From assembly GCF_902506145.1 (NCBI RefSeq), contig NZ_LR733519.1, forward strand, positions 590,581-654,580: a stretch of 64,000 nt of DNA, read 5' to 3'. Both the position numbers and the translations under genes were made by a program. This document shows positions 1-9,306 of the stretch, in pieces. How positions within the stretch are numbered: position 1 is the first letter of the stretch; each line of letters starts with the position of its first letter. Below the pieces are notes generated by a model, which saw only the letters and a program-made list of their open reading frames with translations, ran no database searches and was not told the DNA's origin. Origin of the DNA: Burkholderia sp. 8Y. GTDB taxonomy: Bacteria; Pseudomonadota; Gammaproteobacteria; Burkholderiales; Burkholderiaceae.

Positions 1-129
1 AGAACGTATCAAGCCGCCCACAAGCAAGTCAAAAGGGTGCCCGTGGGAGATCCCGGTATCCCCGCTGCTACCGATGAACCGGACGTCGAGGACGTCGCTA
101 TGCCGCGCGAGATGAGCAGTTCCGATTAC
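1..129 (+). CDS. C-terminal end of an unrecognised protein (partial)
   Basis: An open frame runs from the left edge to a TAA at 127-129 and encodes 42 residues. The tail is polar and acidic (…DEPDVEDVAMPREMSSSDY). No family can be recognised from so little. It converges on the ATP-grasp gene, with about 78 bases between the two stops. Chance readthrough is possible because only the 3' end is visible. Confidence 0.4.
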
Positions 130-207
130 TAAACCGTCGCTGCTAATGAGATGCTCTCGTGAAGCGCCTCACCTGCGCGGAACGTTCAGCGTTCGTCGTA
201 GCTTCTG

Positions 208-1416
208 CTAACCGGCGACCTTTCTGCCCGGGCTATCGCCGGATGGATCGAAACCTGTCTTGCTTTTCCATCGTTTCAATATATGACGGATTGGGTTGAC
301 CAGGCAGTAGTGCTGCAGAGCGGGCAGCGGATCGTCCCACCGGAAATACCCGTCGAAGACTCGCATGGGCCCAGTTCGCAAGTGACGAGGGACGCGGTCG
401 GCAATTGAAGCGCGCCAAGCCACACCTGTTACTTCCGCGTCATCCCGCGCCGGCGGCAAGCCGACTTCGTGCCTGAAGGCGGCTGCGGGAATATTCGTGC
501 CGCAAAGCGTGGCAATTTCTTCCTGCCAATCCGTCCTTCCGACCGTGGGCTCGATCATCATGAATTTTTTGTAGTTCTCGTCCCACTTGTATTCCATGCT
601 TCCCATGCCTTCGAAACCGGCGCGTTCCGCAAAGTCCATTGTCATTGGTTCGAGCATTCTACGGACTTCAGGTGCCCCCACACATACGGCCGTGCTTCCG
701 ACTTGACGAGGATAGCTAAGCAGCTTACGGCCCGTGAAGGCAGACACATTCCGTCCGCTAGCGCCCCGATAGAAAAGGGTAAAGTATATGTTCGAGTCGG
801 GTCCCTCAATCCATTCCTGGGCGATTACCTTGATCCCAGCGGTCAAGGTCGAGCGCGCCTGCTCCTGAGCGTCGACCAAGGAGGACGCAAGCACTGCCCG
901 GTCTACACTTCCCACCAGAACTTTGCGCTTGTCGTCAGGCTTAAGGACGCAAGGAAACTGTAGCTGCGATAGCTTTTCAAGGTCGTTCTCCGTCTCAAGG
1001 ACAACGGAGCGTGGGACTGGAAAGCCGTGTCCGGAGGCGAACTCGTGAAATTTGGACTTGTCGCTTAAAATCTTGACGGAGTGATCGTCGGGCAGGCGAA
1101 TGCGAAACCATTTAGACAGCCGTTCGCGACCTTCTGACACTGGATGGACGCACTCTTCAAGCGTCAAAAAAAGGATGGGGCGGCGAGTGAACGTCTTGCC
1201 TAGTTCGATCATATCCTCTATGAACGGCTCGCCGGTAAAGCCTCTGATGAGATGCGCTGAAGCGTGACGAGACCATAGCGCGGCACCAGTGTATCTGGTG
1301 CCGACCGCGGTAACATTTATGCCGGCACGTACCAAGGAACGAGCGACACCAAGTCCATTGAGCGAACATCCCACGACTACGGCCTCTGTTTCGCCTGATT
1401 TCGTCACTGTTCGCAT
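208..1416 (-). CDS. ATP-grasp carboxylate-amine ligase-like protein
   Basis: This 402-residue soluble protein has the ATP-grasp order. A Rossmann-like N-terminus (AVVVGCSLNGLGVARSL, about 12-30) is followed by the nucleotide-binding lysine segment FPCVLKPDD (about 154-162), the strand VIAQEWIEGPDSN (about 196-208) and a metal-binding C-terminal segment MMIEPTVGRTDW (about 286-297). Such proteins join a carboxylate to an amine using ATP. Relatives are common in exopolysaccharide and cell-envelope loci, but the substrate cannot be told here. The ATG at 1416 gives the full family fold. The gene stands alone, and a 600-base gap with no recognised gene separates it from the divergent aldo/keto reductase-like gene. 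The broad class is fairly certain; the role is not. Confidence 0.8.
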   Translation of the reverse strand: MRTVTKSGETEAVVVGCSLNGLGVARSLVRAGINVTAVGTRYTGAALWSRHASAHLIRGFTGEPFIEDMIELGKTFTRRPILFLTLEECVHPVSEGRERLSKWFRIRLPDDHSVKILSDKSKFHEFASGHGFPVPRSVVLETENDLEKLSQLQFPCVLKPDDKRKVLVGSVDRAVLASSLVDAQEQARSTLTAGIKVIAQEWIEGPDSNIYFTLFYRGASGRNVSAFTGRKLLSYPRQVGSTAVCVGAPEVRRMLEPMTMDFAERAGFEGMGSMEYKWDENYKKFMMIEPTVGRTDWQEEIATLCGTNIPAAAFRHEVGLPPARDDAEVTGVAWRASIADRVPRHLRTGPMRVFDGYFRWDDPLPALQHYCLVNPIRHILKRWKSKTGFDPSGDSPGRKVAG

Positions 1417-2030
1417 GGATGTCCGTAGGGTTGCTTATAATGTCGGTAGGTCGAATAAACCTGTTGGCATGCTTGACCGCATCGTCATGCGGTTGAAGCA
1501 CGGCGCCAACGAGGTTTCAAGAGCATGTTGACATTGTTAGGGGATGACTTCTGCAGGCAATTGCAGAGGCCTTCTGCATAAGCCATGACTGATCCGGGCA
1601 GTTACCGCGCCATCCCGGGGGAGAGTGGTACCGGAATGACTTGATAGGAAGACTATGCGAAAAGAGACTGACGGTGTGGGACGTACAACTCGCTATGTGG
1701 CGTAGCGCACATGCAGTGCAAAGGCCATCGCGAAGGCTGCGCCCGCGCATATGTCTTCCGGCGCCTGAATTTCGACACCGTGATAGAGCGATGGTTGATG
1801 CAACTCAGTGCCCTCTGCTGACCAAAGTTTGGTCTTGCGCGGGGGCATGGCTCGACGACTAGTTGCCGCGCCTGTAACGTTAGCATCTGCGATGCCGGCC
1901 TCGACAGTTGCGCATGATTGTTAGATAAAGGCTGCTCACGCTGCGCTAGTGATGGGGCTTGAGCGCGACAGTGAGAAATTCGCGTCGGGAAATGACAAAC
2001 TCATCAAGCGACTTTGGACGAAGGATGACC
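1417..2030. other. Intergenic stretch between divergent genes
   Basis: About 610 bases separate the ATP-grasp and reductase-like starts. Short frames on both strands have no recognisable protein features. It should hold both promoters, but I cannot point to convincing -35/-10 pairs. Confidence 0.5.
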
Positions 2031-2915
2031 ATGTCTGTGGAATTGCAGAGAGCGGTCTTGCCACTCAAGCATGGATGCGGTGACATGCCCGTTGTTGGTT
2101 TCGGCCCACTCATCGCTGGTGCATCCTCGACCAACAGCGCGATCCGCGAAGCACTCAGCGTGGGCTATCGGCACTTTGACTGTGCGCAGCGATTTCAAAA
2201 TGAGCGTGGGGTGGGTAGGGCGTTGCGTGACAAACTGTTGGGCACAGAGGTTCGTCGTGAAGAAATCTTTATTACGACGCGAGTTTGGACTCGCCGGCGA
2301 CAGCTCATCCGACCGGCAATCGACGCGAGTCTTGGAAGATTACAGGCTGACTATCTCAATCTGTACCTTATGCATCTTCCGTTCGCTGGTCTTCCGGCAG
2401 GTGAGCAGCATCGGCGGGATCCAACCGGGAAGATTCTGCTGTTCAGGCACGCGATGCTGCACGACGCGTGGAGAGGGATGGAAGACCTGGTCGACAGCGG
2501 GAAATGCCGTGCGATCGGTCTGTCCGACATCGGTCTTGATGAACTGAGGCATCTTTATGAGTCGGCGCGGATTAAGCCGGCGGTCGTTCAGGTCGAGGCC
2601 CACCCGTATCACCCGAGGACCGAACTTTTGGCGTTTTGCAAGGCGCACGAAATCGCTTTGCTGACATCCTCGCCGTTAGGCCGCGGAGTCAAACCGGGTC
2701 CGCTGGACGACGGCGTCATACGCGCCATCGCCGCCCGATTGAACCGGACGCCCGCTCAAGTGCTGCTTGCCTGGGCTGCCCAACGAGGTACGGCATTCCT
2801 AACAACGCCTGAGACTGGACAGCGGGCAAAAGAAACCTGGACCAGTGCGGTGCTCCCGAACGAGGCATTTGAACAAGTAGACGCTATCCACATGAGCCTA
2901 AAAAACGCGCGTTGA
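2031..2915 (+). CDS. Aldo/keto reductase-family protein with altered catalytic residues
   Basis: The 294-residue TIM-barrel protein has the family hallmarks GYRHFDCAQRFQNE (about 45-58), YLNLYLMHLP (about 108-117), a central VVQVEAHPYHP strand and a C-terminal LAWAAQRG segment. I chose ATG 2031 over upstream TTG/ATG options because GGACGAAGG sits 5-6 bases before it. With this start the residues fall on classical AKR numbering. Asp50 is kept and a histidine is at 115, but the proton-donor Tyr55 is Phe and Lys84 is Arg (ITTRVW). The usual tetrad is Asp-Tyr-Lys-His. The protein therefore probably cannot do normal carbonyl reduction and may bind ligand only or use another chemistry. No partner gene is evident. 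Confidence 0.85.
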   Translation: MSVELQRAVLPLKHGCGDMPVVGFGPLIAGASSTNSAIREALSVGYRHFDCAQRFQNERGVGRALRDKLLGTEVRREEIFITTRVWTRRRQLIRPAIDASLGRLQADYLNLYLMHLPFAGLPAGEQHRRDPTGKILLFRHAMLHDAWRGMEDLVDSGKCRAIGLSDIGLDELRHLYESARIKPAVVQVEAHPYHPRTELLAFCKAHEIALLTSSPLGRGVKPGPLDDGVIRAIAARLNRTPAQVLLAWAAQRGTAFLTTPETGQRAKETWTSAVLPNEAFEQVDAIHMSLKNAR

Positions 2916-2980
2916 GCGTTTGGTGTTGGCGTTTCCGGCGGGGCACTGTCAGTGTGTTGGCTCCCATCGCACGCACTGTC

Positions 2981-3198
2981 ATGGTCATGCTGTATCGCGA
3001 CGAACTGCGCCGTTATAAGCCGAAACTATTGGTGGATAACGTCCAAGGCCAGACGCCCATCAATCCAGCAAATGGTTTGCCGATGTTAGGCGGCCATGGG
3101 AGCGTCGACGTGCACGTAACACGTACGGTACAAATACCAACGACTTTCACGCGCCGATGCAACAAAGCGGATTTGGAGACCCCAACAGCGGGTTCTAA
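2981..3198 (+). pseudogene. Small unrecognised gene, apparently frameshifted
   Basis: A short frame from ATG 2981 encodes the non-repetitive segment QTPINPANGLPMLGGHGSVD. After about 3112 the plausible continuation moves to another frame, which encodes GTNTNDFHAPMQQSGFGDP and ends at TAA 3196-3198, just before a strong terminator. One added base after the GTGCAC at about 3107-3112 would join the two parts through …DVHGNTYGT. The joined product would be roughly 70 residues, with no recognised domain. The upstream start is uncertain, and sequencing error is an alternative to decay. Confidence 0.4.
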
Positions 3199-3215
3199 TT
3201 CTTTTGAATCACCCG

Positions 3216-3244
3216 GCCGACATGCCTCGCATGTCGGCTTTCTT
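3216..3244 (+). terminator. Rho-independent terminator
   Basis: A perfect 10-bp stem GCCGACATGC / GCATGTCGGC with a 3-base loop is followed directly by TTTCTT. It closes the small frameshifted gene and probably the reductase-like gene before it. Confidence 0.85.
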
Positions 3245-3677
3245 ATCGGTTTTGAAAAGCCTTGGTTGCGGGCTTTAGCTCGTACGATCGATCGAGACTC
3301 TCCCACCAACGCTGCGCCCGGGAGGGAAGTTATGGATTCTGGCGGCGAACTTGCCACGTTCTTGAACGACAATCCGGAGCTCGGCATTGACGCGGGAATT
3401 CTCGAACGCGCATAGCGGCCTGAGAATCTTGCAGCGTTGGCCGCCGCACGGGATGCAGGGATTGCATCTCTGGTCCACGATCTTCCCGAACTTACGAAGG
3501 ACACCTAGGCCGTGCGAGAAAAGCATGCGTCGGTGCACGCGGCGCGCCGCCGAACTGGCGAAGGCGATCGCTGCCAGCTAATATCACCTCTCACTCAGCT
3601 GTTTAAGTCGGGACGTCATCGGCCAAACACCGTCCGATCCGGTGAAGGTTGCAATGCACGTGGCGAAAGTCGGCACC

Positions 3678-3785
3678 CGACCCACCGCGGTCAGACGGCT
3701 CTCCACGAAGCGGTCACTCAGTCGAATCGAGGTTTTGCGAACCGGCGTGCCATAAAGGGCTGTTGGCGACCTCACCCAATCGGCC
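3678..3785 (-). repeat. Dispersed repeat, copy A (inverted relative to copy B)
   Basis: The reverse complement of this stretch matches 63462-63570 over about 108 bases with roughly 85% identity by eye. It includes a 24-base identical core around GTTCGCAAAACCTCGATTCG. The two copies face opposite ways almost 60 kb apart. Both are flanked by non-coding DNA, so this looks like a non-autonomous element or a transposon scar, not a gene. Confidence 0.75.
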
Positions 3786-4603
3786 ATAACCAGGCGTTCG
3801 AGATATGTACTGCGCGACCATTCCCCCGTCAGCAGCACCTCGCAAAGCGGTCTTCCGATGAATACTGTTACTAACGTTCCGCGGACTCAAGGTGACGACC
3901 ATGCAGCGTTCCGCGACGACTTGCGTTGTACTTCCCAGCCTGAAGGCTTCGGCGTTTCGTTGTTGTCGGTCATACCGGTTTGCACTTCAAGACGTCGGGG
4001 GCCAAGGGCAGGCCGAACAATTACCGGGACGATCAGGAGCGGCACGCCCTGTGCCGGACGACCCAGACTATGTCCTTGATAGGAGCGTTCAGCGTTCGGC
4101 GCGGACAGACGCCCCCGCGAGGCTACCAGCGGCAGACTGACTGGCAAGTATCCGCTAACCAGTCAGTGGCTGCACGCCGCTTTTTGCTTCAAAGACGCGC
4201 TAGCGCGGCGACGCAGATATGTTGCCCACCGAACATTCGCGCTGAGGAAAGATAATCCGCGATCTGCCGATCGCCTATAAATAGGTGGCCTTGAAAGAGC
4301 CTGGGGCCGGCATCAGGACAACTTTTGATCTCCATCATACAAGGGGGAAGGCGAAAGTTCAGTATCGTCCCTGTCGCCCGACACTCCGGTGTCGCTCCTT
4401 AAAAGCGCTGTCGACATCAACCGAGCCGCCGTGGACTTGATGCCAAACTTGTGTCGCTCTTTATCGATGACTAGCGAGCACACCGATCACTATTTCGATG
4501 TCATGGACGACTGACTACAGTAAATCAAGGTGGTTAGCCGACAATTACCTTCCAGAACGCCGCACCCCCTAAAACAAACGAGTCACTTTACCACATTCCA
4601 TTA

Positions 4604-4609
4604 GGAGAA
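4604..4609 (+). promoter_or_regulatory. Ribosome binding site fixing the sulfatase GTG start
   Basis: AGGAGA lies 5 bases before GTG 4615. It supports that start and keeps the Arg-Arg export signal at residues 3-4. Confidence 0.8.
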
Positions 4610-4614
4610 CTACA

Positions 4615-6474
4615 GTGGATAGGCGGAACTTTATCAAAAAGACAACGGCTGTCAGTGCGGCCATCGCATCGACAAACTTGGCCGCGCGGAATACCGGGAG
4701 CCCTCATGGCGGCAAGCCGAACATCTTGTTTATTCTTTTGGACGAAATGCGCTTTCCCCGCGTTTTCCCGGAAGGCGTTCGCGATGCGGGCGAGTTCCTC
4801 AAGGCATTTATGCCCGAAACATTCGATCTGTGGAAACGGGGAGTCAAGTTCTCCGCCCACTACACCGCTGCCTCGGCATGTAGTCCGGCGCGCGCCGCTC
4901 TCATCACGGGGCTCTACACTCACCAAAATTGGCTTCTTACCACCATTCTGGACTCGCCGGATACCAAGGTTTCTATACAACCGGTGCTGAACCGCCAGTT
5001 TCCAACCTATGGCAAGATTCTGCAGTCACTCGGCTATATCACGCCGTATATAGGAAAGTGGCACCTGTCGATCGTGCACAAAGGGCCGAGTCCCCTCTCA
5101 CTATATGGCTTTGAAGCGTTGACTTACCCCGACCCCACTGGCAGTAATCTGCAGGGCACGATCGGAGATCCGGGGCAAGGCTACTTGAGCGACACGAACA
5201 TTGCCGATCAGGCAACCCAGTGGTTGGAGCGGCGCAGGCCGACTGACTCGCCGTGGTGCCTTACTGTTGGCTTCATCAACCCGCACGACAAGGAGTTCTT
5301 TCCTGCGGGCACGGAGTTTAAGCGCTTTACCGACCTTTTTCAATCGAGCAAGTACAACCCGAACGGCTATTCGCAGTGGATCGATTACACGGCAGGGCCA
5401 CCTACCTACAACTGGGAGCTCAATCCTCTGCGACACCCGCCGCGGTACGGATATCCGGCAACTGCGCCGAATTGGGAGTCTGGTTCGCAGCTCTCGGCCA
5501 ACAAGCCGCCGATGCAGACTTTCAACCGCACGATCCAAGAAGCGGTTTGGGGTGGCGTGCAGGACACGCCGGGTACGGATTTCCAAATCTCGGCGTATCC
5601 GGTCAATCCGAACTTGCCGCCGCCTTCCGACACGAAGGGCATCGCAAAAGCGCCTTTCCATTACTGGAGGCGCGGCCTTGACTCCTATACGCAGATTATG
5701 TCGCTAGTCGATGCGAAGATAGGAGCCGTTGTAGATGCGTTGCCACCCGAGGTCGCCAAAAAGACGATCATCGTGCTGAGCGCGGACCATGGGGACTACG
5801 CGGGCGCCCATGGCATGATTTCGGGCAAGACCGGGACCTGCTACGAGGAGGCGTTCAACGTCCCGCTCATCGTCGTCGATCCCACCGGCGAGTACGACGG
5901 AGATCGCGAAGTGGTTCGCTGCGGGCTGACCTCGTCAGTCGACATCCTTCCGCTGTTGGCGACTATCGCTAACGGAGGCACCCGGAGCTGGATGATCGGA
6001 GACTATGTCCAGATGTACGGGAATCGCCATGATTTGCTCCCGATGCTGAAGAGCGCGAGCGCGCCGGGCCGACCCTACGTTGTTTTCGCGTCTGATGAAA
6101 CCGTGCCTGACGCATTCAACTTCAATTCGTCGGCATCGCACATTATTGGCGTAAGAACCGACGACGGCAAGCTCGGGACGTACTCCGACTGGGCGCCATC
6201 GACGACGAGCATTACCGGCAGCAGCGACCTCGAGTACTACGACTATGCAACCGAGCAAGGTAGGCTCGAATTGGACAACCGGTATCGTTCGCCGGCCGCG
6301 CAGAGCATGTATGAGCGAATGATGACGGACATCATTCCAAATGAGCTGCAGGCTCCATTACCGGGCAATCTCGTTGCGGCTCAAGATACGGCGCAGGCGC
6401 GTTATTTGGAGTATGTCAGGCTGATCAATAGCGGAGGGGATTTTGAGCTGCCGTTCAGGATAGGCGACGTCTGA
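4615..6474 (+). CDS. Tat-exported sulfatase (alkaline phosphatase superfamily)
   Basis: The 619-residue enzyme begins with a twin-arginine signal (DRRNFIKKTTAVSAA), so it should be exported folded. The type I sulfatase signature is present as SACSPARAALITG. Cys89 is the residue converted to formylglycine, followed by Pro91 and Arg93. Metal ligands are visible at NILFILLDE (Asp43), and SADHGDYAGAHG and SGKTG lie in the C-terminal half. It hydrolyses sulfate esters; phosphonate or phosphate monoester hydrolases share this fold. No formylglycine-generating enzyme is encoded here, so maturation must depend on genes elsewhere. The gene is followed after 535 bases by a secreted amylase on the same strand, which suggests an external carbohydrate substrate, but this is inference. 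Confidence 0.88.
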   Translation: MDRRNFIKKTTAVSAAIASTNLAARNTGSPHGGKPNILFILLDEMRFPRVFPEGVRDAGEFLKAFMPETFDLWKRGVKFSAHYTAASACSPARAALITGLYTHQNWLLTTILDSPDTKVSIQPVLNRQFPTYGKILQSLGYITPYIGKWHLSIVHKGPSPLSLYGFEALTYPDPTGSNLQGTIGDPGQGYLSDTNIADQATQWLERRRPTDSPWCLTVGFINPHDKEFFPAGTEFKRFTDLFQSSKYNPNGYSQWIDYTAGPPTYNWELNPLRHPPRYGYPATAPNWESGSQLSANKPPMQTFNRTIQEAVWGGVQDTPGTDFQISAYPVNPNLPPPSDTKGIAKAPFHYWRRGLDSYTQIMSLVDAKIGAVVDALPPEVAKKTIIVLSADHGDYAGAHGMISGKTGTCYEEAFNVPLIVVDPTGEYDGDREVVRCGLTSSVDILPLLATIANGGTRSWMIGDYVQMYGNRHDLLPMLKSASAPGRPYVVFASDETVPDAFNFNSSASHIIGVRTDDGKLGTYSDWAPSTTSITGSSDLEYYDYATEQGRLELDNRYRSPAAQSMYERMMTDIIPNELQAPLPGNLVAAQDTAQARYLEYVRLINSGGDFELPFRIGDV

Positions 6475-7009
6475 GCATCGGCGGTAGGGCGGTGATGAAA
6501 GCAAACGCCGGCGACGCGCGACCGAATGCCGCGAAAGAATCTTGCGAGGATCACTTGCGCGCGTCATACCTGTTACCGTATGCAAAGACGGAAAGGCGTC
6601 TTGCCCATGAATCACCTGCCGAAATACATTGCAGTTGCCGCAGCGCTGGGCGCCGTCAGCGGCGGTACGCTCGCGAGGGGACCTGGGATGTCTGTGGGTG
6701 AACTGCCGGAACGACTCGTGAGAGTGCCCCGAGATTTGGCAAAGCTGAATCGCTAGAATTTGCCGAGCTCGGTGCATGAATGTCCGAGCTCGTCACTTTC
6801 CGCCGAGGGTTCGCTTCTTTGTAGTCGGGCGCTGCCAAGCTCAATTAGGGCAGCGCGTAAAGGAAACTTCGAATGTTACGGGCGCTTGCTAGCCGCATCA
6901 AGGAATGTGAACCTTGCTTGCTGCAGCCGACGCACTACTGGCGAACGCGAAGCTGACCGGCGGGCGTGTCGGTCGCTCACTTTGCACAGCTTGATAAGCG
7001 GCGAGGCCG
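6475..7009 (+). other. Sulfatase-amylase intergenic region
   Basis: The 535-base gap holds one weak candidate gene (6607-6756, listed separately). I see no convincing terminator after the sulfatase, so cotranscription with the amylase is possible but unproven. Confidence 0.45.
6607..6756 (+). CDS. Possible small exported peptide
   Basis: ATG 6607 opens a 49-codon frame. The product has a basic start, a hydrophobic core IAVAAALGAVSGG and a cleavage-like TLARG, then a short charged tail with …PERLVRVPRDLAK. This is signal-peptide-like. The AAAGG upstream is about 10 bases from the start, which is long. No homologue is known to me, and it could be chance. Confidence 0.3.
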   Translation: MNHLPKYIAVAAALGAVSGGTLARGPGMSVGELPERLVRVPRDLAKLNR

Positions 7010-8713
7010 ATGATGCGATACATATATGTTCGTTTGGGCTCGGCCATCCTCGCCGCGATCGTAAGCTGCTGCATTTCTGCATGCGGGTCTTCCGACAGCT
7101 CAGATCAACTGGCTCTTCAAGTGCCCTCGCCGGAGTGGCAGGACCAGATCATCTATTTCATCCTGACCGACCGCTTCAATGACGGCGATTCGAGCAACGA
7201 TAATCAGGGCGCGGGAGAATTCGATCCGACAAATAATGCCAAGTACAGCGGCGGCGACATTCGCGGCATCGAACAGAAAATAGCTTATATCCAGGGGTTG
7301 GGGGCGACGGCGGTCTGGTTGACGCCGCCAGTCGCGAACCAGTGGTGGGACCCGCTTGTGAACTACGGCGGGTATCACGGCTACTGGGCTTCGAATTTCG
7401 AAGAGGTCGACAAGCATATGGGCTCCCTCGACGACTATCGGAAGTTGTCGAGCGCCTTGCACAAGGCCCGGATGTATCTGATACAGGACATCGTCGTGAA
7501 CCATACCGGCGACTTCTTCGTTTACGACAAAGCATGGAACGCTAACAATCCCGCGCTCGGCTGGTCGCGCAATTCTGCGTCTGTTCCGGTGACGGCGCCG
7601 ACGCAATCACCCTTCAATATGGACGACCCAACGGATCCCACGCAGCGTGCTGCGGGTATCTACCATTGGACTCCCGACATTAGCGACTTCGGCAATGCTG
7701 ACCAGTTGTTGAACTATCAGCTCTACGGGCTTGATGATCTCAACACAGAGAATCCAGTCGTGCGCGAGGCGCTGAGAAGCAGCTATGGATATTGGATCTC
7801 AACGGTCGGCGTCGATGCGTTTCGCATCGACACAGCTTTTTACGTGCCGCAGGCCTTTTTCAGCGATTTCATGTACGCAACCGATCCTTCAGCTCCCGGG
7901 ATCCGTCAGGTGGCGCTTTCGAAAGGAAAAGCTAGCTTCCTCGCGTTCGGCGAGGGCTTCGTCACAGACGCCCCCTATCAAAACGCAAGTTCTGTAAAGA
8001 TCGAGTCATACATGGTCGATCCGAGCGGCGCGGACGTCCTTCCTGCGATGCTCAACTATCCGCTGTACGGCACGCTCTGGGACGTCTTGACTCAGCAGCA
8101 TCCCACGGCGGAACTCGGCTATCGGATTCAGGACATGATGCAGGTGTTCAAGCGCCCGTATCTAATGCCCACCTTTCTTGACAATCATGACGTTGACCGC
8201 TTCCTCGCTCATGGAACGATCGCCGGGTTGCAGCAAGGGCTGCTGCTCATCATGACCTTGCCGGGCATACCGGTAATCTATTACGGGACTGAGCAGGCTT
8301 TCACGGAGCAACGAGGCGCAATGTTCGCGAACGGCTATGCATCGGGTGGCGACGACCATTTCGATACAGCCGCGCCGCTCTATCAGTTCATCGCGCAGAT
8401 GGCCAAGTTGCGCAAGAGCAACAAGGTTTTCTCGCGCGGCACGCCGGCAATTCTGGACCAGAACAGTGCAGGGCCAGGGGCTTTCGCGTACAAGATGTCG
8501 TATCAGTCGACGGTTGCGATCGTCGCCGTTAATACCTCGGACACGGCCGCTGCGACGAGAACTTTCGCCACTGGTTTGCCTCAGGGGACGATGCTTAAGG
8601 GTTCTGCGTCGGTCGGCGCATCGTCTCCGCCCTCGCTCGTGGTCGGCGCGGATCGAACCGTGACAATCGTTATGCCGCCGCGCTCTGCTTTTGTGTGGCT
8701 GACACCGACGTAG
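7010..8713 (+). CDS. GH13 alpha-amylase-family lipoprotein
   Basis: The 567-residue protein starts with a lipoprotein signal ending in ISAC (lipidated Cys25), so it should sit on the outer membrane or cell surface. All four GH13 regions are visible: DIVVNHTGD (160-168), GVDAFRIDTAF with nucleophile Asp274, LAFGEGF with acid/base Glu315, and TFLDNHDVDRF with Asp394. The N-terminal IIYFILTDRFNDGD is typical of secreted alpha-amylases and cyclodextrin-type enzymes. A C-terminal beta domain follows (VAIVAVNTS…). It acts on alpha-glucans such as starch or glycogen. GAGG before ATG 7010/7013 supports the start; a second ATG follows at once. It is alone or loosely linked to the sulfatase upstream. 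Confidence 0.92.
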   Translation: MMRYIYVRLGSAILAAIVSCCISACGSSDSSDQLALQVPSPEWQDQIIYFILTDRFNDGDSSNDNQGAGEFDPTNNAKYSGGDIRGIEQKIAYIQGLGATAVWLTPPVANQWWDPLVNYGGYHGYWASNFEEVDKHMGSLDDYRKLSSALHKARMYLIQDIVVNHTGDFFVYDKAWNANNPALGWSRNSASVPVTAPTQSPFNMDDPTDPTQRAAGIYHWTPDISDFGNADQLLNYQLYGLDDLNTENPVVREALRSSYGYWISTVGVDAFRIDTAFYVPQAFFSDFMYATDPSAPGIRQVALSKGKASFLAFGEGFVTDAPYQNASSVKIESYMVDPSGADVLPAMLNYPLYGTLWDVLTQQHPTAELGYRIQDMMQVFKRPYLMPTFLDNHDVDRFLAHGTIAGLQQGLLLIMTLPGIPVIYYGTEQAFTEQRGAMFANGYASGGDDHFDTAAPLYQFIAQMAKLRKSNKVFSRGTPAILDQNSAGPGAFAYKMSYQSTVAIVAVNTSDTAAATRTFATGLPQGTMLKGSASVGASSPPSLVVGADRTVTIVMPPRSAFVWLTPT

Positions 8714-9188
8714 TCCGACTGCGCCCGTCGAGGCTCGGGCAAGGAAGCTGAGCGTCGCGACGCGATACCGGTGCCCTGCGCCGCCCGACGCAGGAGCGCG
8801 AGCCCAGAGGGCTATCAAGGCGTCCGAGACCGGAGCCGGCGGGGTGCCGTCTGTCGACGCTTGGTGCGCGCATCAGCTCCCCCGGGCTTGCTCGCCGCTT
8901 GACTGTGCGCACTGTGAGTGGAGCGCTATTTCGAATGACGACGCCGTTGCACGCGCCTGACGTATAACGACGTTTCCCAATGGCAATAGACCGTTCACAG
9001 TTCCATCGGCCGGCGGTCCAGGACTTAAGACGCGTCCGCGCTGCTGAGCCGACGTCGCCGGCATCGCATCGTCAACGAGGCAAGCTGACATCCAGCGGCC
9101 GCACGGCGCGTAGCCCAGGTGCGTGCGCTGCGGCCGAGGACGAGGCGATAGCTGAAGGTTCGGTATGTCCAATCCACTCCATGGGACT
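8714..9188. other. Intergenic stretch before the IS91-type units
   Basis: In 475 bases I see no gene or terminator. Frames on both strands are short and lack features. Confidence 0.45.
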
Positions 9189-9306
9189 AAACCGCTCGCG
9201 CGGTATGTGCTCCGTTCAAAGTTATTGGTTGGGAAAGGGTAAGACTCTCAGTTTCCTATGTTGAGTGATGAGGCGATCCGCCTCGTTACCCAGGAGGAAC
9301 CGGGCC

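Larger units (their letters stand above)
3245..4614. other. Gene-poor stretch with a dispersed-repeat copy
   Basis: Apart from the repeat copy at 3678-3785 I find no supported gene in 1.37 kb. Frames on both strands are short, arginine/proline-rich and overlap each other, which is typical of non-coding GC-rich DNA. Some frames around 3890-4250 resemble hypothetical proteins often called in Burkholderia debris, but none has a domain. The sulfatase promoter must lie in the last few hundred bases. Confidence 0.5.

Noticed and set aside
469..963. 164-codon plus-strand frame
   Set aside because: It is antisense to the well-supported ATP-grasp gene and has no features of its own.
2071..2547. 158-codon plus-strand frame
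   Set aside because: Overlaps the aldo/keto reductase-like gene in another frame; Ser/Cys/Arg-rich shadow.
3887..4255. Several 70-90-codon frames on both strands
   Set aside because: They overlap one another, have no start signals and no domains; typical chance frames in GC-rich DNA.
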